Shown: positions 1 through 11,900 of the stretch, piece after piece
Numbering within the stretch: position 1 is the first letter of the stretch
Layout of the letters: every line of letters starts with the position of its first letter
DNA from: Multifurca ochricompacta
Lineage: Eukaryota; Basidiomycota; Agaricomycetes; Russulales; Russulaceae
Assembly: GCA_022496185.1 (NCBI GenBank)
Contig: WTXG01000086.1
Location: 82,969-146,968, forward strand
Length of the DNA stretch: 64,000 bases
Direction of reading: 5' to 3'
The notes under the pieces: generated by a model
Seen by the model: the letters and a program-made list of their open reading frames with translations, nothing else
Database searches by the model: none
Told to the model about the DNA's origin: nothing
Made by a program: the position numbers and the translations under genes

Positions 1-336
1 GCGTCCCAACTATGTACTTCTTCATTCTAATATCGCTTGTCATTGATCCATTTGCCAGTTGCTGGATTCCTGGGCATAAATGTACAATTATGAATTGCTT
101 GAAATGACGATTGCACAGGAGAATATTCAATAAAAGTGAATGAAACCAGCACAACAGCTAAGATCAGAGAATGGCTGTGGATCGGTCATATCGGTCATAG
201 AAACACGTTGAAGCACTCTGGTCGTGATTATGTAAACATGAGGCGTCATTCATCATATTCCAAATCCGGTACTTGAGCGCCTGTGCATATACATCGGCGC
301 GTGCTCACTCTGGGGCTGAAGACTTAGCCCAGTTTC
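1..336. other. Upstream flank, no gene seen
   Basis: AT-leaning sequence with no convincing ORF, repeat or RNA gene. It may hold the promoter of the decayed NLR gene that starts at 337, but I recognise no specific element. Confidence 0.4.
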
Positions 337-1165
337 ATGTCTTCGACAACCCTTTCCTCTTCTAACTTTCGTTTAATTCTTGATGCATTGGATGACTACA
401 CCAACCAGACCGGGGCTGATTTGACTCAAAATCCTTTCGCCGATAAACCCCACAGCTGTCCTACTTCAGATGCCGTCCTCGAGTTGCTCAACGACAGAGC
501 CAAGCAGTTTAAAGAGTATCGGGAAGGAAATCGGAAACTGATCAACTGGCTCAGCCCTATTGTGAAAGTAGTTCATGCATTCTCTGATATTCTCAGAGAG
601 GTTGTTAGTTCTGTGAGCCATGGTAGACAGTAAATTCGCCTTCGCTGATCGCCTTTTCACTTACCTTCCAGTTGCCGTTTCAACCCGCGAAAGTGATATT
701 TGTCGGGGTCGATGTTCTTCTCGCTGTAGGCATCTCCCTTACTCCGACTAAATTCATGTGACATATCGATAAATCAGGCTGCTAGCAGTGTGAGTGCTAG
801 TTACGACACGCTAGTCGACCTTTTCGAATGCATCGGAAGTTTCCTGAAACGGCTTAATATTTACACTAAAATCCCATTCCCCTCGCCAATGATCGACATA
901 ATCGTGAAGATCATGGTAGAAGTGCTTGCCGTACTTGCTCTGGCTACGACACAGATAAAAAATGGACGCCTCAGTAAGTGGATCCTGGTCTAGGGACTTC
1001 CCAAATCTCAACATGGTGCAGAAAAATTCGCAAAGAAGTTGCTAGGAGAGGGCGATATTGAGGCTGTGTTACAAAGATTGGACCGACTTACTCAGGAGGA
1101 GGCTCGGATGACGGTGGCCCAGACCCTTGAGGTTGTCCACGGACTCGTGAACAACGTGAAGGTAG
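337..1165 (+). pseudogene. N-terminal Goodbye-like domain exons of the NLR pseudogene
   Basis: Exon 1 opens at ATG 337 and reads helical sequence with the motif NPFADK and a later EYREGNRKLINWL segment. A probable intron follows from about 613 (GTGAGC) to a CAG near 680. Further exon pieces read FVGVDVLLAVG, then YDTLVDLFECIGSFLKRL, then KKLLGEGDIEAVLQRLDRL, separated by likely introns with donors near 747 and 974. This order fits the N-terminal adaptor domain of fungal STAND proteins. The motif identification rests on my recognition of the family and was not searched. Confidence 0.6.
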
Positions 1166-4100
1166 TTATGGATGGTGCGCAGGCTTTTCTTCAACATCGA
1201 TTTTAGTATCTAACGTTATCCGATAAGACGGTAAGGTATCAACGGATGGCATGCGGAAGGCACTAAGTGTGTTCATGCTTGATGGAATACCATTGACTTA
1301 TTGGGCTGACTGGAGATTATAGTTGCAATGCAAGAGACGGCAAATGATGTAAACAAGATTAAACGTTTCGTTTATCCGCCTTTTGGTAGGCATTGGCACT
1401 GAACCTGGGTTGCAGGTGATCAGTTGCAAAGGGATGTCCGAGGTTGGCTCTCCCCTCCGGATCCATCGAAAAACCACAACATTGCTCGCAAAGCGCACCA
1501 TAGTGGCACTGCGGCATGGTTTACTCAAGGTGGCACCTTCGATAAATGGAAAACGACTGGTTCACTTTTGTGGATACATGGCAAGCGTAAGTCTCCTCAA
1601 ATTTCTCGTTCCTTGCGGCCACTAACGGCTCCACCCTGCCTGGTTTCGTAGCGGGTTCAGGGAAGAGTATCTTGTGGTGCGTGTCATAAAGATTCCCAAA
1701 CCTGTCCCCATTTATATTATCGACTAGCTCCACCATCATTCAAGAAGCCAAAACCTTACGTGATGCGGGTTTGGCATTAATGGCGTATTTCTACTTCGAT
1801 TTCAGAGATACTGCAAAGCAGGACCTCCGTGGCCTTCTCTCTTCCTTCCTTGCCCAGCTTTCAGCAAAATCGGATCCTTGCTACGATATCCTTTCCGAGC
1901 TATATTCGACACACGACGCCGGATCACAGCAACCTGATGATGATGCACTTATAGAGTGCCTAAAGACGATGCTCGGACTGCCGGGACAGCCCGCCATTTA
2001 TCTGATCTTGGACGCACTTGACGAATGTCCCAACACATCCGGGTTGCCTACCCCACGCGAAAATGTGTTAGAGCTTGTGGAGGAGCTTTTGGATTTGCAC
2101 TTTCCAAACTTACGTATTTGTGTCACCAGTCGTCCTGAAGTCGACATTCGAGCTGTTCTCGAACCCCTAGTTCCTCTCCAATCATCCATTCATGAAGAAG
2201 GGGGACAGAAGAGGGACATTGTCGATTATATCAGTGCTGTTATCAGCTCAGACCGAAGGACGCGGAGATGGAGACCCGATGATAAGCAACTGGTTATTGA
2301 TACTCTGTCGGAGAAAGCGGATGGGATGTGAGTGATATAGGAAGACTTGTAAGAACTTTTTAACGACTGAGGCAGGTTCCGATGGGTGTTCTGCCAGTTA
2401 GAAACGCTGCGTCGCTGTTTTCCAACAGCAATTCGGCGCGCTCTTGAAGAGTTGCCCGAAACTTGGACGAAACCTACGAGCGTACTTTGCTGGGGATTGA
2501 AAAGGAGAAATCGGAATATGCCCACCGCCTCTTCCAATGCCTAACCGTCTCTATTTGTCCACTTCGTGTCGACGAGCTTGCTGAAGTTCTCGCAATCCAG
2601 TTTGACGCCGAAACCATTCCCCAATATCATGAAGATTGGAGCCCAGAGACGCACAAGATGCGGTTTTATCTGCATGTTCCAGCCTAATTGCTATTGTGAA
2701 CTTAGACGGCTCGCCAGTGGTGCAATTTTCTCATTTCTCTGTGAAGGAGTTCTTAACATCAGGTCGCCTTGCCACTGCGGGGAAGAATGTTTCCCACTAT
2801 CATGTTGATCCCCAGTCCGCACATACAGTTCTCGCGCAGGCTTCCCTTAGCGTACTACTCCAACTAGATGACAAGGTCGACAAAGACAAGATTAAGAACT
2901 TTCCACTGGCTAAATACGCAGCCCGACACTGGGTTGATCACGCCCAATTCGACAAAACTGTGGCGTCAGCAATTCAAGGAATGGCGGAGCGTCTTTTCGA
3001 TAAAGGCAAGCCCCAGTTTGCAACCTGGGTCTGGATATTCGATCTAGACCGTCCTTGGTCTTGGGTAGAGCACATGTCCGACATGCATCCACCTGAACCC
3101 TATGCAGTCCCGCTGTACTATGTCACACTCTGTGGTCTTCCTGGCCTTGTAGAACGCCTCGCCTCCAGCTCTCCGGGGAACGCCGATTCGAGAGGCGGGA
3201 ACTATACTACTCCACTGCATGCAGCGTTAACCAAGGGATATATTGACGTAGCACTGCGGCTCCTTAATATGGTGCAAACGTAAACGGGCCAAACAAGGAT
3301 GGCTTGAGTCCACTGCACAGGGCATCACAGATCGGGCGTCGTGATATTGCGCAGCTGCTACTCGAGCATAACGCAGATGTCAACATACGTACTAATGAAA
3401 AGGCGAGACTCCATTAGTTGTGGCATCTCGCCGTGGCGAAGTCGAGGTCACGCTATTATTACTCCAGCACGGCGCAGACGTGGATTTACAGGACAAAAAA
3501 GGATGGGCGCCGTTAATGGCTGCGTCACGGCAGGGGCACTTGGATGTTGTCCGGTTGTTACTCGAGAGTGGTGCGACGGTGGACATGCGTGACAACGACG
3601 GCTGGACACCGATTCGGTCAGCAACGCGCTATGGGTATATTGAAATCGTGCAGGAGTTACTTGATCATGGAGCTGACATCAACGGCCAGAAGGATGATCT
3701 GCGGACCCCGTTACATCAGGCAGTATCCAACTTGCAGATAGCCCAATTGTTTATTCAACGTGGCGCAACAATTGACGTGAAAAACAAGGACGGAGAGACT
3801 CCGTTAGACCTTGCAGCGGGCAACGGAAAACTTGAAGCTGCCCGCTTACTCATCGAAAAGGTGCTAGCGTGAATTGCCAGGACAAGAGAGGTTGGACACC
3901 ACTCCACACTGCGTCACATAGTGGGCATATTGACATTGTCAAGTTATTGCTTCTGTGCGGGTAGATGTCAACGTTCGGGACGGGGATGGGGAAACGCCAT
4001 TAGACCTTGCATCAGCCGGCGGGGAACTTGAAGTTGCCTGTTTCCTCATCGAAAATGGTGCGACCCTAAATTGCCAGGACAGGAAGGGCTGGACTCCGCT

Positions 4101-4911
4101 CCACACCGCTTCACGATGTGGGTATCTCGACGTCGTAAAGTTGCTGCTTCAGTATGGCTTAGATGCAAACATCCGGAATGGGGACAAGAAGACTCCACTG
4201 GACCTCTCATCGACCTGGGGGCATCTCGAGGTTACCCAATTCCTGATCAAAAGTGGCGCGGATGTCAACGTGCGTGACAAAAAGGGTTGGAGTCCGTTGC
4301 ACTCGACAGCGGAAAATGGTCACCTCGATGTCGTGAGGCTGTTGATCGAGAGTGGTGCCGGTGTCAACGTACATAACACAAGGGTCAGACTCCCTTGGAC
4401 CTGGCATCTTCGGGCGGGAGCCTGAGGTCGTGGGTTTCCTAGCTGAGCGCATGGAAAATGCCGATTTCCGAGACCACATACTCCCGACTCTATTAGGTTT
4501 GGCGAGACAAACAGGGCACCCCGATGGGGCACAGTCACCGCTGAGCCGCCAGGAAGATGCAACGCATCCTGGTCACGAAGAGAATATTTCGTTGCATTCC
4601 GCATCACGAGAGGGTGACATTGACACCGTACGGTCACTTCTTGACCACGTTGTGAATGTCAACGCACGAAATACTAATCACGAGACTCCCTTGGACGTGG
4701 CGTCGAAGGAGGGGAAACTTGAAGTCGCGACATTGTTGATCGAACGTGGCGCAGAAGTGAATTGTCGTGACTACATCGGGTGGACTCCACTGCACACGGC
4801 ATCACGGTATGGACACTCGGACATTGTGAGGCTGTTACTCGACCACGGCGCGGAGGTAAACGCAAAGAACCAGGGTCACTGGACTCCATTGCATCTCGCA
4901 TCGGCTAACGG

Positions 4912-6209
4912 TAGGGCTGCGCGCCGTACCCGTAGCTTACGGTATGATGGTGCCGTAGTACGGTGCTGTACCTGTACCGTAGCAGCTCAAGTCAATCATT
5001 GAGATGGACAGTTATGGGTACGGAAAATGCTGTCCAAACCCATCAAAAAACGGCTGTAGACGGCATTGACTGAATGAGCTTTAATCTTGTCATTAAGCCA
5101 CCAAAACTCCCCCACTATAGTATCTTTACCTATTTAGATAGCAGATAAGTGTTAGCTAAATATGGTAAAGATAAGAGATAAGATAAACTAACTAATACTC
5201 ACTTCAGTTTATGTGGTCAAAACTGAAGTGAACATGTACAGAATAGTGACCTTTTATACTGCTCAGAGGAGCATGACAATAAGTAGAATAAATATAGTTA
5301 TTTAAATGTGACAAGACAGAAGGAATGTGTTGTGCATGCAATGTCTCTGAATCATTATCTGACACACTTTAGATTATCTTATCATGATCATGAGATCGAG
5401 TCCTCCACAGGAGCCTGGCTGTCTGGTCCCCGGTTCCTAACAATCTGGTCACAACCGGCCCATCTCAATATTATGGATTATGGAGCGGAGCAGATTAGAT
5501 TAGTGGATGGGGCATGATCTCCCTCCGTTGCCTGACAAGAAGCGGCTGCATCTTGCACGCATGCAAGGTGATACTGCACTGGATCATTGAGCTGTCTATT
5601 AGTCTAGATATTTGATTTTTGCCTTATTGTAATTGAATTTTGGTCTGCCAGAGTCCAGTTGGAGGTATGCTCACATGTACCACACTTGGCTTCAGGAGTT
5701 GCCTTGTGCAAGCCCGAATATAGTTTTTGGATGCCCCCTTTTGGGGCATGTTTTGGTATTGTTTCTCTGATGTCTCTTTTGTGATGATTTACCTACAATT
5801 CTATTTATTGAGGAATTTCATGTTCCAGTATGCCCTGTTTACACTACTCATGCTCACAGAAGCAAATGAAATGCTTGAAGTCCCTCTATGAGTTTCAGAT
5901 TATGGCTGGTAAAGTTGATTGTTGGGTATTGTACTCATAAACTACATAAAAAGGTGTAGAATAGCCCCAAGAATATGCCTATTTGTTGCTTTATTGCTCT
6001 AAGCTTCTTGTTCATGCTATCCTGCTCAACTTAATTTTCTCTAGTAATACCGTCTACTACCATATACCGTAAAATGGCCATACTGTACCCATACCGTACT
6101 GTCAGTGATCCAGTGAGTGCAAAAAACAGTAGGTGTACGGGTCAGCTGTACCTGTCCCTCACCGTCAAATAGACGGCCGTCACCGTCAAATGGATGGCGC
6201 GCAGCCCTA
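4912..6209. mobile_element. Non-autonomous hAT-like DNA transposon in the NLR gene
   Basis: The element has a perfect 14-bp terminal inverted repeat: TAGGGCTGCGCGCC at 4912-4925 and its reverse complement at 6196-6209. It is flanked by an 8-bp duplication with one mismatch (gctaacgg 4904-4911, gctaatgg 6210-6217). An 8-bp TSD is the hAT hallmark. Subterminal regions are rich in CCGTA/TACGG motifs, also usual for hAT. There is no transposase ORF in its 1,298 bp, so it would need a transposase supplied in trans. Removing it restores the ankyrin reading frame (SANG joined to GHLS), which confirms the boundaries. Confidence 0.88.
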
Positions 6210-6368
6210 GCTAATGGCCACCTCAGTATCATGTGGTTGCTACTTGAACAAGGCGCAGCTGTGAACATGTAGGATGAGAATGGCCAGACTCCATCCCGAG
6301 AAGCTTTCACGAACAGGTACCATAGCATTGGTCAATTATTATCTGAGTACGCCGTGCAAGGAGTGTAA

Positions 6369-6637
6369 GGACTCAGGAAATGCATTCCCTACATTTTAAA
6401 TGGGCTTAGTGATGTTCCAACCTGGCTTGGCCCAAAAGCCATGGCTTTGGCTTGGCCTGAGGTGGCTCTGGCTTTCCTGAAGTCTGGGCTGAGCCAAAGC
6501 CACCACAGACGGCTTGGCCCTGGCCCAGCTTGGCCCAAGCCGTGGCTTTTGGCAGAGAGAATTTTATGACATATAACCAGTAGTTATAGTTCAGCTAATC
6601 CAAATCTGACTTAGTGTGTTATGTATTGCAAAGCTAT
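6369..6637. repeat. Left half of an inverted-repeat element split by B1
   Basis: From about 6404 the sequence reads GGGCTTAGTGATG and then runs of GGCTTGGCC, AAAGCCATGGC and similar palindromic words. An imperfect inverted copy of the outer end lies at about 54318-54345 on the other side of B1. The two halves probably form one small foldback or MITE-like element into which B1 inserted at GCTAT (6633-6637). I could not define clean ends or a TSD for it. Confidence 0.45.
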
Positions 6638-6758
6638 TGTCATGAACTGACACCCTAGAAAACCTCCTGACCCCCCAGAAATCCCCAGACACTCCCAGAG
6701 ACCTTGTAGAACCCTCAGAGACAAAGATAACCCTAGATTAAGACCAGAGAAGGGCCAG
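6638..6758 (+). repeat. B1 5' LTR, first part (split by element A)
   Basis: The first 121 bp of the B-family LTR, beginning TGTCATGAAC and ending in the target GCCAG (6754-6758). The remainder resumes at 15304, after the duplicated GCCAG at 15299-15303. Other B LTR copies at 22775, 53585 and 54490 show the uninterrupted sequence. Confidence 0.9.
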
Positions 6759-7338
6759 TGTGACAGTTTGATTATCCTTTCTTTTCTTTTTGACTGTCTG
6801 AAACGACTGCATGGGCTGTATCAGCTGATCTATCTAACTAGGTTAACTGACTGTATATCACAGAGGGTGCAACCCCTCTGTTGCTTGTTTGTGTCTTGGT
6901 CTAGCCCATCCTTTGTACTTACATGACGTAGTTTGACGTAGCCATGAGATCACTATGACATAGTTATGATATCATTCTACTATATCTACATCACCTTATC
7001 TTACTGGCTAGACCTTTATCTCTGATAGTGACTGAACTGTATTTAACCTATGTAGTTCTGAGACGAACAGACTCTAAGTCTGTTCTCTTGTATTCAATAC
7101 AGGTGTTCAGAACTCACTGACTGAACCCACTTGAGCTCTCCAAGACGTGACTTGGGAGTCTTCACCCCAGTATCTTGTGACAGGGCTTAGTGTCTCTGTT
7201 CGACCTTGCCTCTCGCGCGCGCCCGCTTTGACTTCACAGGGCTTTGAATCGACCTTGTCTTGACCTTGAAACCTCGACGTTGACTTGTTATCTGAACCAC
7301 CACTTGATCTTTGACACAGCACGCACCTGGCTGTGACA
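6759..7338 (+). repeat. Element A 5' LTR
   Basis: 580 bp, starting TGTGACAG and ending CTGTGACA. A TATA-like GTATTTAA lies about 45 bp before taagtctgttct (7075-7086), the likely mRNA start. It differs from the 3' LTR at 11 positions by eye, every one a transition at a CpG/TpG/CpA. Confidence 0.93.
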
Positions 7339-7340
7339 TT

Positions 7341-7352
7341 AGAACAGACTTA
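7341..7352 (+). promoter_or_regulatory. Element A primer-binding site, self-priming type
   Basis: agaacagactta, starting 2 nt after the LTR, is the perfect 12-nt reverse complement of taagtctgttct in the LTR (7075-7086). This is the Tf1-type arrangement, in which the 5' end of the element mRNA folds back and primes its own minus strand. No tRNA 3'-end complement is seen here. Confidence 0.75.
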
Positions 7353-8967
7353 CAGACTTCATAGAAACCAGAGAAACGCACCTGAATCGCAAGGAGACGA
7401 CGATGCGTCCCTTGCCCCGACTCCCGACACCACGACTTCCATTCGATTTCCTTTTGTACTCCCTCCTAGGACCAGTGACAACCTTCCTCAGCATCTGAAG
7501 TGATCCGCGCATTGGCTTGAAGCGCGCGAACAAGATGTTCCCTTCCACGGTTACTGGGTCCCGTATCGACAGACCAATCTTGCCGTTGACTGGTACCGAG
7601 GCATTTGGTACCACATACACCCTAATAACTTGAGTCAGATTGAAGCAGTATGCGTAGCACCCAAAGAAACTGGACTGAACTTACCTGAGGAACCTTTCCT
7701 CACACCCATTGCGCTCCCCATGTTACCACCAACAGCCTCACTCCTGAGCAACCCAACGACGTTGATGATGACAGCATTCCCTACCACAGTCAGTACAACC
7801 CCGGGACAACCCCGAAGGCTTTCCTTCGGAGTGTCCATCCAAACAATGATCCCTTCCCAATTCACAGGGATGGGACAAACCTTGTCAGGAGGTGGCCCAC
7901 CAGGAGGTGGAGGAAGTGGCCCAGGAGGAGGAGGAGGCCCACCAGGTCCTGCACCAGGGTTAGCGCCAAACATCCCAGTAGCAGGACGAATTGAGGGAGC
8001 ACCCCCACCTTTCTTCGAGGGAGATTGCTCCACAGCAAAACAATGGTTTGCTCAGCTTGAATTGCATTTGTTTTTGAACAAATATGCGGCCACCATCCTA
8101 GATGAGCAGAGCTGCATAGTGTACGTATTGGCATTGATGAGAGGACCAAAAGTCAATCGATGGGTTGAAGAGCAGACCAGTTGGCTAGTCGACATCGCTC
8201 AAAATAGAATTAGAGTTCAACGGCCGTGGGATGTCTTCCAACAGACCTTCATTGCCGCCTGGTCCGACATAGCAGCCGGACAAAGAGCACTACAAGCGCT
8301 CAAAAAATTACAAATGAAAGATGGCAACATTGATGATTATATTGCAGAGTTCCGCGATCTAGCCGTTCAGGCCGAGCTGCATCTGGATGACGCCAGTGTT
8401 CGACAGTACTTCTATCGCGGACTACCCACTGGACTAGCTACCACAATCCTGACCCAGGACCAGCCGCAAATGCTAGAAGAGGCCACTGACTCAGCTAGAT
8501 GACACCAAGCTAACTGGGTCTTTCTCTGAGGCATCGTTGGCAAGAAAAAGAACACAGATCCGTCTCCGCGTGGAAACAAGTTCACCTTTTACAGGAAACG
8601 CGATCCTAACGCCATGGATGTGGACACTATAAAGAAGGCTGTCACTGCTGAAGAAAAGGAGCAGTATAAGAAAGAAGGACGTTGTTTTGAATGTGGCCGA
8701 TGAGGTCACCTAGTTCGTGACTGCCCAAACAAGAAACCTAGATCTAGTGCAAACGCGCCGGCTCGAACTGCCACCATCTCGGAGGTGACACCTACAACCG
8801 CAGCAGTACCCGCTGCGCCTGCAGGCCCCTCCCCAGTGCTCACGGCACCCTCCGTCTCTGCAATTAGCATTCCCGCATTGGCGGCTGCGCTAAAAACCAT
8901 GACTGATGAACAGCGATTGGAGCTACAGAATCAATTCAAAGGAGACGAGGATTTTTATATCGCTTGA
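7353..8967 (+). pseudogene. gag: Element A gag, broken
   Basis: Gag forms the particle and binds the RNA. The frame is readable from just after the PBS (QGDDDASL near 7390-7414, a WYRGIWYHI segment near 7590) through a glycine/proline-rich linker (about 7885-7970) and a retrotransposon Gag capsid-like region (about 8000-8500). A damaged zinc knuckle follows (CFECGR, stop, GHLVRDC, about 8680-8725), and the frame ends FYIA. In-frame stops at 7501-7503, 8500-8502, near 8527 and at 8701-8703 kill it. Most stops are TGA where relative C has a different codon or an arginine codon is likely, suggesting CGA to TGA decay. No ATG opens the frame; the first in-frame ATG is near 7720. Confidence 0.85.
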
Positions 8968-11900
8968 ATGGCGTGGCCTTCATTCGAGCACTAGTATCAC
9001 ATCATGTATTCAGATCACCACTCAGAGCAATGAAGATATCTGTTCCCCTACATGGAGTGACAAAAAAAGAGGCCCATATACAAGCACTTGTGGACAGTGG
9101 AGCCACGGAAAATTTCATCAGTTATTGGATGGTTATTAAAAACAGATTCCCAGTTAAACGTTTGACGATTCCAAAACGACTACAAAACGCAGATGGATCC
9201 CCTAACGCCACTAATAAAATCACCCAATGTGTTGATCTACTAGTATCTACTGACGACAGACTCCAACGGCATCGCTTCTACATCGCATCCATCGGCACTG
9301 ACGATATGATCCTAGGATACCCTTGGTTTGCTGCAACAAATCCACAAATCGACTGGCAGAATGGACGACTAAATCAACAGATCCACTTCGCCCTCCCTAG
9401 CGACAGGATCCGACGCCTCAACATTGCACAAGAACTTGCCATCAAGGCGCAAGATAAAATAGACAGATCGTGGGACCAGGTCGTACCTCCTGAATATCAT
9501 GAACATCACAAAGTCTTTAGCAATGAGGAGGCACAGCGCTTCCCAGCACCGCGCCCCTGGGATCATCGAATCGAATTAAAACCCGATGCACCAGCCACTC
9601 TAGATTGCAAGATCTACCCTCTCGGACCAGGAGAGCAAGATGCATTAAACAAATTTTTGGAGGAACATTTACAAAAGGGGTATATTCAGGAGTCGAAATC
9701 ACCCTACGCGTCCCCTTCTTTTTCATTAAGAAGAAAGACAGCAAGCTCCGACCTGTACAAGATTATCAAAAGCTAAATGACTGGACGATCCGTAATACGT
9801 ATCCTCTTCCACTGATCCCAGAATTAATAGACCGCGTCCGCGGTAGTACCTTATTCACAAAGATGGACATACGCTGGGGCTATAACAATATACGCATTGT
9901 CCTGGAAGATCGCTGGAAGGCGGCATTCAAAACAAACCACGGTCTCTTTGAACCAAACGTGATGTTCTTTGGGTTAACTAACTCTCCGGCAACCTTTCAA
10001 ACTATGATGAATGCTGAATTCCGAAAGGAACTGGATGAGTGCGACGCTAACGGAAGGGCCTGGTTCACCGTTTACATGGATGATATCCTCATCCATACTG
10101 ATCACGATCTGGTCAATCATCGTGCAAAAGTACATCGCATCTTGAATAAACTTAGTGATTTGGACCTCTATCTTAAACCGGAGAAATGCTCATTTGAACA
10201 AACACGCATCGAATACTTAGGTCTCATTCTGGAGGCTGACCGCGTTCACATGGATCCTGTAAAAGTAGAAGGTGTCGCCACCTGGAAAACGCCTACAAAT
10301 GTCAAAGAGGTTCGATCCTTTCTGGGGTTCTGCCAGTTCTATCGACGATTCATTCAGGGATTCAGTAAAATCGCAGCCCCACTAAACGCTCTGACTAGTA
10401 TAAAGAAAACTTGGCGCTGGATGACAGAAGAACAAAACGCTTTCGATACTCTAAAACGACGAGTCACATCTCAGCCAGTCTTAGCCCAACCCGACTTCGG
10501 TAAACCTTTCATCGTAGATACCAATGCATCAGGATACGCACTGGGCGCCACCCTCAGTCAAGAGGATTCTGAAGGACGCCTTCACCCAATCGCTTATCTA
10601 TCAAAACACTGGATGCGACACAAAGGAACTGGGATATTTATGATCGCGAGTTGTTTGCAGTCATCGTCGCACTCCGCTCCTGGCGACAATATCTCATGGG
10701 TGCTAGACATAAAGTCCTAATTCGTACTGATCACAATAACCTTCAGTACTTTAAAGAACCACAAAAATTGAATCGTAGACAAGCTCATTGGCTCCAGGAG
10801 CTTGCAGACTTTGATTTCTCGCTTGAGCACGTCCCAGGAAAATTACACACCATTGCTGATATGTTATCTCGTCGACCCGATGCAGATCATGGCGAGGACG
10901 ACAACCAAGAGGTTACAGTCCTCCCCAATGAATTATTTATCAAGACAGTAACTGACGACAAACTCCCGTTTCCCCGGACGCTCTCCGAATGCCGCGAAAT
11001 TCTTCAGCGGTATTGTTATGCTCAGAGGGGCGTACGCGGTCGAGTGCAGGTGGCTAGGTCACAGAGACAAGGTCGGGATGATCTTGGGTCGATGCGGGAG
11101 ACAATAAGTCCAACGCAGGGTCTACCAGAGTCACAGGCTCAGTGTACAAGTCACAGAGGACGAGTACCAAAGGGACGAGTTCGGGTGGCGAGACACAAGG
11201 AAGGAAGTTAAAGGTCCACAAGGCTACTGATTGTCACAGGAGCTCAAGATGGGGAACCATCTGAGCGAGACTAGCTAGGGTATATATACATGCTGGTACT
11301 AGCTTAGTCATCCGTTCTTATCAGGCTTATCTAGATGCTTGTGGTTCTGGACGTGTGACTATGGAACCTTCCATCAGAACCAGCGCCACCGTCTTCCCAC
11401 GTCAACTAAGGTTCAGGGTCCTTCTGTACATGAGGCATCAAACCTTACTGTCACGTGATCTGCTTCTGTACCTCATGCCGTATCTGTCTTCTGGACTTCG
11501 GCGTGGGACATCATGACTAAGCCGGCGATGTCCTTGTGGACCCCGCGTGGCTACTGTCACTGCTTGTGCGTCCCCCGCGTCTTGCTGTCTGTTTGGTACG
11601 CTGGGTAGGTCGTAACAGGTATCACGATCACTTACTAGCGGGACATCCAGGCGTTGACAAAACGACACGAAGGATCCAACAAGAGTACGAAGGGCCGGAT
11701 CTAAAGCCGTTCGTACGCGACTACATACGTGGATGCGCCACATGTCAGGAGAATAAACCTCGACTGGTGGGGAAAACACCATCGTATCCCTTGGACGTAC
11801 CCGCCACTGCTGGTCCATTCCAGTACGTGGCTATGGACCTCATTACAGATCTCCCATCGTCAGGTTGATACAATGCTGTGTTAATGATCGTCGACCAAGG

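Larger units (their letters stand above)
337..6368 (+). pseudogene. Decayed STAND/NLR-like NACHT-ankyrin gene
   Basis: Fungal NLR-like genes encode cytoplasmic signalling ATPases: an N-terminal effector or adaptor domain, a NACHT nucleotide switch and C-terminal repeats. Here a Goodbye-like helical N-terminus (about 337-1165) is followed by NACHT. The P-loop reads GSGKS after joining exons across an intron at about 1587-1651; a second intron is about 1677-1727 and a third about 2328-2375, all with GT..AG ends. Walker B is ILDALDEC (about 2005-2028), then CVTSRPE. A winged-helix-like stretch leads to ankyrin repeats from about 3190 (repeated TPLH.A, LL..GA.VN motifs). The gene is broken: reading-frame shifts lie near 2461, 2640, 3270, 3405, 3865, 3955 and 4385. 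A transposon at 4912-6209 splits the last repeats, and TAG at 6270-6272 interrupts the tail, which ends at TAA 6366-6368. The family call is confident; exon borders at the 5' end are inferred. Confidence 0.88.

Noticed and set aside
1383..1651. Separate small ORFs between the NLR N-terminus and NACHT
   Set aside because: They are exon and intron pieces of the NLR gene read in the wrong frame; LLWIHGK leads directly into the P-loop after splicing.
4912..6209. Helitron or LTR fragment in the NLR gene
   Set aside because: Perfect terminal inverted repeats and an 8-bp TSD fit hAT, not Helitron or LTR elements.
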